NCBI GenBank assembly: GCA_024399495.1
Contig: JAKSNY010000011.1
Location: 1 to 64,000, forward strand
Length of the DNA stretch: 64,000 bases
Source of the DNA: Paludibacteraceae bacterium
Lineage (GTDB): Bacteria; Bacteroidota; Bacteroidia; Bacteroidales; Paludibacteraceae
Reading direction: 5' to 3'
A program made the translations under genes and the position numbers. The notes below the pieces were generated by a model that worked only from the letters and a program-made list of their open reading frames with translations, did no database searches and was not told the DNA's origin. The first letter of the stretch is position 1; each line of letters starts with the position of its first letter. This document shows positions 55,983 to 64,000 of this stretch, piece after piece.

Positions 55983-57593
55983 TTACTCCGCAGGAGTATC
56001 CTTTATGCAACGCACACTAAATCCTTCTTCCTTATGATTATCGGTGCAATCTAAATGATTTTCACCTGCTTGAACTGTATGACCTAAAAATGCATCGGCA
56101 GTTTCAGATGGGTCATCTGGATCATAATAAGAATCCGCAGATATGTAACAACCATCCACGCAAATACCACCTATTTGAGAATTTCCCTGTGCTTGACCTC
56201 CACCCAAAAGAGAAAGACCAGTAGCATTATCAGCACCATCTCCATAAGAGGGATCCCATCCAGTAGCCGATTTTAAATGATATCCGGCTGACCTTTCTCC
56301 ACTTGGCTCCCAATCTGTTCTACCTTCTACATAATCCCTTAATTTGTGCCATTCATCCTCACTTGGTATATGCCAACCGTTAGGGCATATACCCTGACGG
56401 ACTCCTTCATATATACCTACTTGTGCTATTGCCTCTTCTCCTGTTGCAATACCAACAGCCGCAGCCCAATTATACAGCAACCCTAATTTACCATATTGCT
56501 CCTCATCCATCCATTGCCAAAGCATATAGTCATCATACCAAGAACCATCACTATACTCCGCATAGTATGGATCAAATGTTGTATCCTCTACTTTTTTAAG
56601 TGTTGCTCCACCAAGCACGCCATCTTCATATTTATTACAACGCATATTCTCTGCCATCCAGTACTGGTTGCCTATTTTAACAACCGGATACTCGTTATTG
56701 CAAACATCCTTTACCGTAGGTAGTTGCTCTTCAAATACTATGGACATCTCCGGCATTGGTTTTATCTCACCAGCCTTAATTGTATTGTCTTTTGCGGAGT
56801 ACAATCTTGCCTTGCGGTTATCTGTTGATGTTATATTCACCTCAAGACCCTTTGCAAATGCACCGGCAGGTACAACTATCCAGAACTCTGTAGCCTGACC
56901 AGCACTTAGAGCCACCCCTGTTCCGCAATCAAGCGTAATATTACGAGTTCCGTCTTTACATTCCGGAGTGGCAGGCCATGCATCAACAATCTTTTCTGCC
57001 GTAACATTCCCTGTTGATGGGTTTACTGTAAATGAGCCATTTATTCTCTCTCCATTAGCATTTGTAACTTTTATGTTCTTTACAGAGCCCTCACCCTTAA
57101 GTTGGAGTTTCAAAACACCAAAAGCGTGCTTGAATTCCAAATCTGTTGTGGTTGAGTATGCAACACTCGGCATTGTGCCTTTAGCAAATGTCGCTCCAGC
57201 GTATGTTTGCGTGGCTGGCACTGCAAATGTTATAACTCCGTCTGCAAAACTTTTTGCCATTGAAGATGGATATATGGCTGTCCAAGGTCCTGTCTCACTG
57301 CACTGTCCGCTAAACACTGCGGTTGATTTTCCATCTCCGCTTTTTAGTGACAAAGTACTGCCTTGTGTATCACTTGCTGTAAACACTTTTATGGCATCAC
57401 CCTCTGACCACACTACTGTAGTACCATCTGGTTTTACAGTAGTTTTCAACGCTCCTTTAGACGTGGCGGTGAACTCCATATCAACTTTTTTTACTGATGA
57501 TTGTTCATCACCCTTTATCGCATCATTTTTCTTACATGATACTGAAGCCAGCATTACCAATGCCGCTCCCATTATGTAGATAATCTTTTTCAT
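55983..57593 (-). CDS. Fimbrillin-like lipoprotein with FISUMP domain, copy 1
   Basis: A 536-residue lipoprotein: signal peptide with lipobox ASVSC near residue 20, a fimbrillin-like beta region (about 35-285, with the WSEGDAIKVF and TAIYP blocks) and a C-terminal FISUMP domain (about 300-530). The latter shows VKIGNQYWMAENMRC, LYNWAAAVG, GICPNGWHIPSEDEW and a final GFSVRCIKD. Such proteins are displayed on the surface in Bacteroidota and Fibrobacterota. It is paralogous to 58522-60033 and follows a 45-residue peptide gene by 23 nt. Confidence 0.88.
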   Translation of the reverse strand: MKKIIYIMGAALVMLASVSCKKNDAIKGDEQSSVKKVDMEFTATSKGALKTTVKPDGTTVVWSEGDAIKVFTASDTQGSTLSLKSGDGKSTAVFSGQCSETGPWTAIYPSSMAKSFADGVITFAVPATQTYAGATFAKGTMPSVAYSTTTDLEFKHAFGVLKLQLKGEGSVKNIKVTNANGERINGSFTVNPSTGNVTAEKIVDAWPATPECKDGTRNITLDCGTGVALSAGQATEFWIVVPAGAFAKGLEVNITSTDNRKARLYSAKDNTIKAGEIKPMPEMSIVFEEQLPTVKDVCNNEYPVVKIGNQYWMAENMRCNKYEDGVLGGATLKKVEDTTFDPYYAEYSDGSWYDDYMLWQWMDEEQYGKLGLLYNWAAAVGIATGEEAIAQVGIYEGVRQGICPNGWHIPSEDEWHKLRDYVEGRTDWEPSGERSAGYHLKSATGWDPSYGDGADNATGLSLLGGGQAQGNSQIGGICVDGCYISADSYYDPDDPSETADAFLGHTVQAGENHLDCTDNHKEEGFSVRCIKDTPAE

Positions 57594-57616
57594 CTCTTTT
57601 CTGTTTTTTTAGTTAA

Positions 57617-57754
57617 TTACCATGTGCCGGTGCCACTTACTGACATAGACGCAATGCTGCCTGATTTTGACGGAGCCACAGAACCTGCCATTACCGGCAT
57701 CTCCGCCTCCATTCTCACTTGCTCCAATGCGGGAGCGGAATAATTCTTTTTCAT
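57617..57754 (-). CDS. Short peptide gene upstream of FISUMP lipoprotein 1
   Basis: A 45-residue product beginning MKKNYSAPALEQVRMEAEMP and ending in a Ser/Gly-rich tail with a final Trp. A paralogue with the same first 22-residue pattern lies upstream of the second lipoprotein gene (60072-60203). Conservation of the N-terminal half against a freely changing tail supports real coding. It has no signal peptide. The family is of the small MKK-x-Y-x-x-P-x-x-E peptides of Bacteroidales; function unknown. Confidence 0.75.
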   Translation of the reverse strand: MKKNYSAPALEQVRMEAEMPVMAGSVAPSKSGSIASMSVSGTGTW

Positions 57755-57840
57755 AGATTAAAAATTTAGTTAATAAAATTGGTTGATAATATGTTAGTTA
57801 ATCTCGTTCTATCGGTGATTCGGTTATGCGGTTATGCGAC

Positions 57841-57886
57841 AAAAAAAAGCCGGATAGTCTTATTCCCAACGGAAAGACTATCCAGC
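57841..57886 (-). terminator. Early intrinsic terminator in the leader of module 1
   Basis: On the minus strand a GGATAGTCTT/AAGACTATCC stem, extended by GGCT pairings, with a 12-nt loop is followed by seven T. It lies only about 15 nt after the predicted -7 box and about 90 nt before the peptide gene, so it could act as an attenuator or end a very short RNA. Confidence 0.8.
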
Positions 57887-57900
57887 CTGAATTTTCACTG

Positions 57901-57955
<55 letters not shown>

Positions 57956-58042
57956 ATCATAATTTTTGTAATTTCCAAATTTTGTGGGCGTAAAGTTATG
58001 AATTATTTTTTATTTTGCAAAATGTTTTTTAAGAGATTCTTC

Positions 58043-58393
58043 AAAGTTTTTAACTTTCAAACCAGAGTGCACATTTGGGGATTCTGTATATTTTTGCGTA
58101 AAAACATTTGGGGATTCCGTAGGTTTTTCGGTAAAAACATTTGGGGATTTGGAAGAAAAAAATGTACATTTGCACTGAAAATCAACACATAACATATAAT
58201 TATGGCAATCAGAAACCTCAAACCATAACTATGAAATTGATTTCCTTTTATCAAAAAACGGCAAACTATGCCCTATAGAGGTTTACACCAAGGATTTACG
58301 AAAAGACAAAGCAGTGACACTCTTGCCTGTGTATCTGACTATGTTTTTATAGGAAACAAAAGGGTCAAAGAAGCGTTTATTCTCCCTTGACCC
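58043..58393. repeat. 0.35-kb direct repeat, copy 2
   Basis: The partner of 55643-55961. It holds two full 33-bp iterons (58071-58103 and 58104-58136) plus a partial third, the -7 box TACATTTG (58165-58172), the ATPase remnant and the terminal hairpin. The iteron core is ACATTTGGGGATT. Confidence 0.93.
58200..58352 (+). pseudogene. AAA/DUF4143 ATPase C-terminal remnant, copy 2
   Basis: Same 50-codon remnant and same internal deletion as at 55768-55920, so the deletion is older than the duplication. Confidence 0.7.
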
Positions 58394-58412
58394 GTTTGAT
58401 TCATTTTATACT

Positions 58413-58496
58413 CGTCATCTCGAGCGTAGCGAGAGATCTTTTCTTAAGTATTGCACAATTTTTTAGTAAAGATCTCTCCCGTTGGTCGAGATGACG
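58413..58496. repeat. Large inverted repeat with GCGTAGCG-type centre
   Basis: CGTCATCTCGA, eight bases, AGAGATCTTT at the left are mirrored by AAAGATCTCT, eight bases, TCGAGATGACG at the right, with about 24 bp between. This resembles the palindromic CGTCATCTCGAGCG elements scattered in Bacteroidota genomes. It lies downstream of FISUMP gene 2. Confidence 0.85.
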
Positions 58497-58521
58497 TATG
58501 AGGACAGCACTGTCCACTGAT

Positions 58522-60033
58522 TTAATCTTTTAGACAACGCACGCTAGCAGATATATTCTTATAGCAATAGCTACTCACGTTAAGTTCATCATTTGCATTA
58601 ACGAGGGAAGGATTGTAAGCATAAACAGGAGACATAGCCATTTTCGTCGACCAATAGTTGCCATTTTCACCGACCATTTTCCAATTGCCACCACCGATAT
58701 CAAAGCCTGCAGGCAGACCTCCAAAACCATATTCGTCTGTACCTGGGGTGCCTGTACCAGGTGCCCAGCCCTTGGAGGCCTTCAAATAAATGCCCGCTTT
58801 ACGTTCCCCCTTGCCGTCTGTTGTCTCTATGTAGTCATTAAGAGTCTGCCACTCACTTATTGACGGAATGTGAGAACCGTTGGGGCAGATGCCTTGACGT
58901 GGGTCTGATACCGACTGTTGACCGACCGAAACTCCAACTGCCGCAGCCCAGTTGTACTGCATACCTAACTTGTCTGACTGATCTTTCAAATATTCAGGTA
59001 CACTTGCATCTGGGATGGCTGTGCACCATGGGTTATATGCAGAAGACGATATTGTAGATATAGTGTTGTTGGTAAGCCAAGAAGCGTTGTATGCTTCAGA
59101 ATTTGTGTCATACTCTATGCACTTTGCGTTTTCCTTGAGCCAGTATTGTTCTCCTATCTTAACCCAATTGGAGGCATCATCCAAAGCCTTCTGACACTCA
59201 GGACGTACAGGTTCAACAACACTCACTTTTGTTACATTGTTCGCTGTAACAGTTGTGGCACCCAATTTAACCTTAAACGTTGTGTCGTCTGATTTTGTAA
59301 CTGTTACCGTAAGATCATTAGCTGTATAGCTTGCCGCTGGAACCACTATGCGGAAGTTTACGCCGTCTGTAGCCAATGCAACGGCTTCTGCACAGTTAAG
59401 CGTTATTGTTTTTGATGAACCGCTTGTTACAGTATAGTTGTTAGGATTTACGGTAAACACACCTGCAAGATTTTTTGCCGTTGATGTCAATGTTATGCTC
59501 TTTACCTTATCTGTGGTCTCTCCCTTGACTATAAGGCACAGCACGCCAAAAGGATTGCCAAGTGATATTCCGTTCTCTATTGTACCTGTACCTATTGATG
59601 GATATGCGTTCTTTGCAAGTCCGTCCTCTACGTATGTCTGTGTGATTGGCATATCAACAGTAAATGAACCGCTGTTGTATGTCCAAGCACCGCCTGCCCA
59701 GCCGTAGAGCGGAGTGTTGTCCTCTATGCCTGAGTCTATAGAACCCTCAAATGTGCCTGATGATGTGCCTGCACCGTTTTTTATAGCAAGCGCCACGGCA
59801 TCAAAACCGCCTGACGTAGGCACTATGTTCAGTTGGTCATCATTTGACCAAATGAGTGTTCCGCCTGATACTACGCTGGTCTTGGCTGTTCCCTGACCTG
59901 CCGCAGACACTGTGACGTGACGCATTACGCCTGTAGGTTGCGGTGCCGGCTCTTTAACTTCTGCATTCTTCTTGCACGATACGGCTCCCGCCATTACCAA
60001 CAGCGTGGCAGCCAAATAAGTAAATTTCTTCAT
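58522..60033 (-). CDS. Fimbrillin-like lipoprotein with FISUMP domain, copy 2
   Basis: A 503-residue paralogue of 55983-57593: lipobox AGAVSC near residue 20, fimbrillin-like region (about 35-275, with WSNDDQLNIV and the YVEDG strand) and a FISUMP domain (about 285-500; VKIGEQYWLKENAKC, QYNWAAAVG, GICPNGSHIPSISEW, final SVRCLKD). The two proteins share layout and key blocks but differ widely in loops, fitting surface antigens that diverged after duplication. Confidence 0.88.
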   Translation of the reverse strand: MKKFTYLAATLLVMAGAVSCKKNAEVKEPAPQPTGVMRHVTVSAAGQGTAKTSVVSGGTLIWSNDDQLNIVPTSGGFDAVALAIKNGAGTSSGTFEGSIDSGIEDNTPLYGWAGGAWTYNSGSFTVDMPITQTYVEDGLAKNAYPSIGTGTIENGISLGNPFGVLCLIVKGETTDKVKSITLTSTAKNLAGVFTVNPNNYTVTSGSSKTITLNCAEAVALATDGVNFRIVVPAASYTANDLTVTVTKSDDTTFKVKLGATTVTANNVTKVSVVEPVRPECQKALDDASNWVKIGEQYWLKENAKCIEYDTNSEAYNASWLTNNTISTISSSAYNPWCTAIPDASVPEYLKDQSDKLGMQYNWAAAVGVSVGQQSVSDPRQGICPNGSHIPSISEWQTLNDYIETTDGKGERKAGIYLKASKGWAPGTGTPGTDEYGFGGLPAGFDIGGGNWKMVGENGNYWSTKMAMSPVYAYNPSLVNANDELNVSSYCYKNISASVRCLKD

Positions 60034-60071
60034 TTGCTTCTTCTTTGTTTTTAGTTGTTAATTACTTTTGT

Positions 60072-60203
60072 TTACCAGTTTGCAATAGCGCTTAGTGTTC
60101 CACCTACGCTTTTGCCACCAGGGGTCGCAGAACCAACCATCACGGGCATTTCCGACTCCATTCTTACTTGCTCCATTTTAGGAGCGGAATAATTCTTTTT
60201 CAT
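60072..60203 (-). CDS. Short peptide gene upstream of FISUMP lipoprotein 2
   Basis: A 43-residue product beginning MKKNYSAPKMEQVRMESEMP and ending ANW. It is 38 nt upstream of the lipoprotein gene and paralogous to 57617-57754. Its first 22 residues differ at only a few positions from the paralogue while the tail is different. Confidence 0.75.
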   Translation of the reverse strand: MKKNYSAPKMEQVRMESEMPVMVGSATPGGKSVGGTLSAIANW

Positions 60204-60204
60204 A

Positions 60205-60345
60205 GTTGAAAGTTGAAAATTAAAAATTGAAAATTAAAAAATAAGTTAATAAATATTTTGTTAAATCTCGTTTTCTATATCGGTGATGCGGTGATGCGAA
60301 TCATACATCATACATTATACATCATACATTATACATCATACATCA
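60205..60345. repeat. Block of three tandem-repeat families
   Basis: TTGAAAA-type heptamers (60205-60242), GGTGATGC 8-mers (60281-60298) and ATCATAC/ATTATAC heptamers (60299-60345) follow one another in the leader of module 2. Confidence 0.85.
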
Positions 60346-60406
60346 AATAGAGATTCTTCGCACTTTGTGATCAGACTGTTTACAGACCGTTAGGTAATGA
60401 CGGGAT

Positions 60407-60450
60407 AAAAAAAACTGGATAGTCTTTCCGTTGGGAATAAGACTATCCAG
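60407..60450 (-). terminator. Early intrinsic terminator in the leader of module 2
   Basis: On the minus strand a perfect 12-bp stem CTGGATAGTCTT/AAGACTATCCAG with a 12-nt loop is followed by eight T. The loop is the exact reverse complement of the loop in module 1 (57861-57872). Confidence 0.85.
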
Positions 60451-60501
60451 CCTGAATTTTATATTTATATATTAAGGTGGCGGACGCTATATATAGCACC
60501 G

Positions 60502-60533
60502 CAAATACACCTAATAATGTTATACTGTGTGTG
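60502..60533 (-). promoter_or_regulatory. Candidate promoter with (TG)4, module 2
   Basis: Minus-strand TGTATTTG (60509-60502), with (TG)4 at 60526-60533 and flanks shared with module 1 (57901-57960). Only the TG copy number and a few bases differ. Confidence 0.5.
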
Positions 60534-60555
60534 TTTATCATAATTTTTGTAATTT

Positions 60556-60715
60556 CCAAATTTTGTGGGCGTAAAGTTATGAATTATTTTTTATTTTGCA
60601 AAAAAAACTTGTAAATTTTTTAAGTTTCAAAGCATCCAAATTTTGTGGGCGTAAAGTTATGAATTATTTTTTATTTTGCAAAAAAAACTTGTAAATTTTT
60701 TAAGTTTCAAAGCAT
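60556..60715. repeat. Two perfect tandem copies of an 80-bp unit
   Basis: The unit starting CCAAATTTTGTGGGCG occurs at 60556-60635 and again at 60636-60715 with no difference seen; a third copy begins but diverges at 60727. The first 45 bp also occur near 57976-58020 in module 1. Confidence 0.95.
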
Positions 60716-60746
60716 CCAAATTTTGCACTAAAAAAAGTGCAATAGC

Positions 60747-62300
60747 TTAAAAAGATGCGGCAAGCATCTCTGCACAACGCTCGCCGTCTATGGCGGCGGA
60801 AACAATGCCTCCTGCATAGCCTGCTCCCTCTCCACAGGGATACAGGTTCTTTATTTGGATATGTTGTAGTGTATCCTTATCTCTGATTATGCGGATTGGC
60901 GACGATGTTCTGGTCTCAACACCTATAAGGCAAGCCTCACGTGTAAGGAATCCGTGAGACCACTTGCCAAAGTTGAGAAAACCTTGTCTAAGCCTGTCAG
61001 AAACGCCCTGCGGAAGCAGAAAATGCAGCGGTGCGGATATAAGCCCAGGCACATACGATGATTCAGGCAAGTCAAATGAGATTTTACAGTTTACAAAATC
61101 TGTCATTCTTTGGGCTGGGGCAACCTGCGTTCTGCCACCGTTAATGTATGCCATACGCTCCATTCCCTCTTGATAGTGCATAACGGCAAAAAGCGGGTCT
61201 GCAGTGGCATCGGTGGTTATATCCTCAGGTCTAATTTCTACAACCATACCTGAATTAGCCCAACGTGAGCCACGATTACTTGGTGACATTCCGTTTACAA
61301 CCACCTGCTCTGCTCCGCTTGCGGCTGGCACAACAAATCCACCGGGACACATACAGAATGAATATACTCCCCTATCCTGCACCTGCGTAACAAAGTTATA
61401 CTCTGCAGGAGGCAGAAATTCCCCTCTGCCCTTAAGACTGTGATACTGGATTTGGTCTATAAGTGTCTGCGGATGTTCAAGACGGACACCTACGGCAATG
61501 CCTTTAGGTTCAAGTGCCACCTTATTATTATGCAGCATTTTATATACATCACGGGCTGAATGCCCTGTGGCAAGGATTACGGGACCAAGGAATTCCTTAC
61601 CATCGGCAACAACCCCTTTAACCTCATTATCTTTAATAATAAGGTCATCAACACGGGTTTGGAAATGCACTTCACCACCACAGGATATTATACGCTCACG
61701 CATTGCCTGAATAACGGCAGGTAACTTATCTGTACCTATATGCGGATGAACATCAACAAGAATGTTAGGATTAGCACCGTGCAAGCAGAATATGGAAAGG
61801 ATACGGTCTGTATTACCCTTCTTCTTACTGCGGGTAAATAGCTTACCATCAGAGAACGCACCTGCTCCACCCTCGCCAAAACTATAGTTTGACTCTGGAT
61901 TTACTTTTGCCTCACGTGATATAAGTGCAATATCAAGCCTGCGGTCGTGAACATTTTTACCTCGTTCAAGTACTATTGGTCTGAAATCCAACTCTATAAG
62001 CCTTAATGCGGCAAACAGTCCGCCAGGACCTGCACCCACCACTATAACCTGAGGGCGGTCTGATACATTATGATAATTGGTTTTAACAAGTTCAGGTGCC
62101 GTAGGTTGCTCATTTACAAAGGCACGCACCTTTAGGTTTACAAAAACCGTGCGCTGACGGGCATCTATTGAGCGTTTAAGTATTCTGACACCGTTAATAT
62201 ATTTTGCGTCCAAGCCTTTCTCCTGACTTAGATAACGCTTCAACGCATCTTCTGACGATGCTACTTGAGGCAAAACACGGATGTCATATTCTTTTATCAT
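60747..62300 (-). CDS. FAD-dependent dehydrogenase (COG2509-like)
   Basis: A 517-residue flavoprotein with an N-terminal domain of about 80 residues, then the FAD motif VIVVGAGPGGLFAALRL near residue 86 and a second motif GEGAGYAGGIVSAAIDG near the C-terminus. The CPGGFVVPAAS block is near 320. These enzymes are annotated as uncharacterised NAD(P)/FAD-dependent oxidoreductases; the substrate is unknown. Confidence 0.88.
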   Translation of the reverse strand: MIKEYDIRVLPQVASSEDALKRYLSQEKGLDAKYINGVRILKRSIDARQRTVFVNLKVRAFVNEQPTAPELVKTNYHNVSDRPQVIVVGAGPGGLFAALRLIELDFRPIVLERGKNVHDRRLDIALISREAKVNPESNYSFGEGGAGAFSDGKLFTRSKKKGNTDRILSIFCLHGANPNILVDVHPHIGTDKLPAVIQAMRERIISCGGEVHFQTRVDDLIIKDNEVKGVVADGKEFLGPVILATGHSARDVYKMLHNNKVALEPKGIAVGVRLEHPQTLIDQIQYHSLKGRGEFLPPAEYNFVTQVQDRGVYSFCMCPGGFVVPAASGAEQVVVNGMSPSNRGSRWANSGMVVEIRPEDITTDATADPLFAVMHYQEGMERMAYINGGRTQVAPAQRMTDFVNCKISFDLPESSYVPGLISAPLHFLLPQGVSDRLRQGFLNFGKWSHGFLTREACLIGVETRTSSPIRIIRDKDTLQHIQIKNLYPCGEGAGYAGGIVSAAIDGERCAEMLAASF

Positions 62301-62302
62301 AG

Positions 62303-62438
62303 ATGAGAGTAAAGGAGTTTAGGAGTTTAGGAGTAAAGGAGTGAAAAAGTAAATAAATTAAGGAGTTTTGGAGTATTTTAACTCCTTAACTCCTTAACTT
62401 TTAACTTAGCACCGTAGGTGCGACAAACTCTATTTTAA
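62303..62438. repeat. 8-mer repeat (AGGAGTTT) and hairpins
   Basis: AGGAGTTT/AGGAGTAA units (62311-62341), then AAGGAGTT..AACTCCTT inverted pair (about 62359-62386) and a GCACC/GGTGC hairpin (about 62408-62420). It separates the dehydrogenase and rpsP genes; no clear promoter box was found. Confidence 0.7.
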
Positions 62439-63026
62439 CTATTCTGCGGCTGGAGCCTCTGCTGCTGGAGCGGCCTCCTCTACTGGAGCCTCACCTTTAG
62501 CCTCTGCTTCTGCCTCTGATGCCTCTGCAGCGGCTTCCTTAGCGGCAGCCTCAAGTGCCTCCATAGCAGCGGCTTTCTTCTCTGCTACGGCTTTGGCTTT
62601 AGCGGCGTTAACTGCCTGCTCTGCCTTTAGACGGGCGGCAGCACCTGCTTTCTTGTCTGATGCAAGTTTATCTGCAAGTTTGGCAGCCTCTTTAGCCTTG
62701 GCGTCTTTCCAAGCCTGGAATTTCTGATTTGCAACTTCCTCTGTGAATGCACCTTTCTTTACACCACCAAGAAGATGTTTCATAAGCATTACGCCCTGCT
62801 CTGACAGTATATTGCGAACTGTGTCTGTTGGCTGGGCACCTTTCATAACCCAATCAAGGGCTTTCTCGAAGTTTAAGTCCACAGTAGCTGGATTGGTGTT
62901 AGGATTGTAAGCACCAATACGCTCAATGAACCTGCCATCACGTGGCGAACGTGAGTCTGCAATGACGATATGATAATAAGCATATCCCTTGCGACCATGT
63001 CTTTGTAATCTGATTTTTGTTGACAT
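62439..63026 (-). CDS. rpsP: 30S ribosomal protein S16
   Basis: A 195-residue form. Residues 1-80 are the S16 core ([28 protein letters not shown]). The rest is a Lys/Ala- then Ala/Glu-rich helical tail, normal for Bacteroidota but about twice the length of the E. coli protein. Confidence 0.96.
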   Translation of the reverse strand: MSTKIRLQRHGRKGYAYYHIVIADSRSPRDGRFIERIGAYNPNTNPATVDLNFEKALDWVMKGAQPTDTVRNILSEQGVMLMKHLLGGVKKGAFTEEVANQKFQAWKDAKAKEAAKLADKLASDKKAGAAARLKAEQAVNAAKAKAVAEKKAAAMEALEAAAKEAAAEASEAEAEAKGEAPVEEAAPAAEAPAAE

Positions 63027-63128
63027 TTTGTAAATAATTAAAAATTAAACTTCTATTGCATTTCACGAATGCGGGTGCGAAGGTACAAAATATTTTTCAA
63101 ATAATTGTAAAATTCAAATAAAAATTGG

Positions 63129-63136
63129 TATTTTTG
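63129..63136 (+). promoter_or_regulatory. -7 box TATTTTTG before the lipoprotein gene
   Basis: An exact TAnnTTTG match 28 nt before the ATG at 63165. Confidence 0.6.
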
Positions 63137-63164
63137 CAACCAAATTATAAAACAAGCACACGGT

Positions 63165-63704
63165 ATGAAAAAGATTGTTTATGCGTTATGCGTTTTGTCA
63201 ATGACTGCACTTATAGCATTGACAGGTTGTAAAAAAGACTCAAATTCTTCAGAACCACCTGCTCCCACAGAAAAACAAATTACAGGCACATGGAAAATTT
63301 ATGGTCTTAATGGGTCGTTCACAGTTGATATATTGGGAAAACCTATGTCTATTCCTGTAAAAGGAACTCTTGACGAGATTATGATTATAGTTGAAGGTAT
63401 GAAAATACTGATTCCAGAAGAGCAAAGAGCCATTTTGGACAACATTACCAATGTAATAACATTGGCAAAAAAGACCTCAGTTACATTTAACGCAGACCAC
63501 ACATGGATAGCAACAGATGTTCCACTACTCCCAATTGTAACAGGCTCTTGGTCTCTTAGCGGAAACAATGTAAATGCCACAACACTTTTGGGTTCAGACC
63601 CTATAGTTTTTATATACGATAATGGGAAACTTAAATACCACCTTAACACAGCAATCACAGACAATACCAAAGCTGATATTACAATAATCTTTTCAAAAAA
63701 GTAG
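63165..63704 (+). CDS. Lipocalin-like lipoprotein
   Basis: A 179-residue lipoprotein with lipobox ALTGC near residue 22. The mature part starts ITGTWKIYG and has later VTFNADHTWIAT and TGSWSLSGNNV strands, a pattern typical of lipocalin-like/META-type small beta-barrel lipoproteins. Ligand and function unknown. Confidence 0.75.
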   Translation: MKKIVYALCVLSMTALIALTGCKKDSNSSEPPAPTEKQITGTWKIYGLNGSFTVDILGKPMSIPVKGTLDEIMIIVEGMKILIPEEQRAILDNITNVITLAKKTSVTFNADHTWIATDVPLLPIVTGSWSLSGNNVNATTLLGSDPIVFIYDNGKLKYHLNTAITDNTKADITIIFSKK

Positions 63705-63795
63705 CAGTATAAAAAATTGGATTCATCATTACACAAGCAAAATAAATTGTTAATAACTTTTTAATGTTTTAGACCGATATAGTCTAAATAAGCGT

Positions 63796-63803
63796 TAAAT
63801 TTG
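63796..63803 (+). promoter_or_regulatory. -7 box TAAATTTG before the HU/CCDC81 gene
   Basis: An exact TAnnTTTG match only 8 nt before the ATG at 63812, implying a very short leader. Confidence 0.6.
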
Positions 63804-63811
63804 TGGTTGCA

Positions 63812-64000
63812 ATGCAGACATTGATTCACAATGTGGAGAAACTGCTACGCAACCACAATTTTATTGCCCTACCCGGTTTTGGTGGTTTTGTAGCGACTGT
63901 TGACGGCTCATACGAGCGGGACGGTATTCTGTACCCTCCACACAAGTCCGTAGGTTTTAATCCGTCTCTTAACTACAATGACGGACTTCTTGCACAAGAA
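63812..64000 (+). CDS. HU/CCDC81-like domain protein, cut by the window edge
   Basis: The first 63 codons of a gene that runs out of the window. MQTLIHNVEKLLRNHNFIAL followed by PGFGGFVATV is the typical start of Bacteroidota proteins with an HU-CCDC81 domain, which often carry a C-terminal SPOR domain and are thought to act at the division site or envelope. The rest is not visible. Confidence 0.75.
   Translation, partial: MQTLIHNVEKLLRNHNFIALPGFGGFVATVDGSYERDGILYPPHKSVGFNPSLNYNDGLLAQE

Noticed and set aside
58010..58254. Minus-strand frames with SPNVFT repeats (also 55580-55822)
   Set aside because: They are translations of the 33-bp iterons and of the antisense of the ATPase remnant; the plus-strand remnant is the meaningful reading.

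Overview
The window looks like a Bacteroidales (Bacteroidota) chromosome, probably from an uncultured or gut-type lineage. The evidence is the -7 box TAnnTTTG (often with a TTTG/TTG -33 box) in front of many genes, the split ATP synthase order atpD-C-I-B-E-F-H-A-G, two proteins with a type B sorting domain of the type IX secretion system (T9SS), a PorT-like barrel protein, LptE, DUF4199 and DUF4837 proteins, an Ala-rich tail on ribosomal protein S16, and fimbrillin-like lipoproteins with FISUMP domains. Base composition is AT-rich. No rRNA or tRNA gene was recognised; one RNA gene, the small SRP RNA, is clear.

Layout. 1-12.5 kb: envelope genes (DUF4199, SRP RNA, bactofilin, phosphoesterase, T9SS protein, LysM/binding protein, PorT-like barrel, nitroreductase), then a DUF2520-kdsC-ubiA-maf operon behind a possible structured leader, a propeller protein and a phytase-like phosphatase. 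12.6-21.5 kb: ATP synthase operon followed by an acyl-CoA ligase. 21.6-31.2 kb: ECF sigma factor with a small partner ORF, rpe, comEC, nrnA, apgM, thrC, a polyferredoxin, and an AAA/DUF4143 ATPase with an upstream iteron array. 31.2-39.8 kb: ribE, rlmN, DUF4837, pdxA, a sigma-54 activator, lptE, secG and groESL. groESL is preceded by an exact match to the sigma-54 promoter consensus.

39.8-47.1 kb is an accessory island. Two 78-79 bp direct repeats (39878-39956 and 45418-45495), each carrying a terminator and the last codons of a lost gene, flank an ADP-ribosylglycohydrolase, a pair of overlapping DUF262 genes (the second with a DUF1524-like HNH end), a NUDIX hydrolase and an internally deleted NADAR gene. 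Gene fragments of an ATPase and of a secreted protein, and a Fic gene with an 11-bp coding tandem repeat, lie next to it. This is the best candidate for an unusual system: a GmrSD-like DUF262 pair combined with ADP-ribose chemistry, now partly decayed.

47.2-55.1 kb: DUF2059, ung, a giant T9SS cargo protein, and speA-agmatinase behind a 250-nt palindrome-rich leader. 55.1-60.7 kb: a duplicated module (promoter next to a TG microsatellite, early intrinsic terminator, 43-45 aa peptide gene, fimbrillin/FISUMP lipoprotein) together with two copies of a 0.32-0.35 kb repeat that contains an AAA/DUF4143 ATPase remnant with its own iterons. 60.7-64 kb: an FAD dehydrogenase, rpsP, a lipoprotein and the start of an HU/CCDC81-type gene cut by the window edge.

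Intergenic DNA is full of short tandem repeats with 7- or 8-bp periods and of multi-hairpin palindromic elements. Several of these have become part of neighbouring coding sequences.
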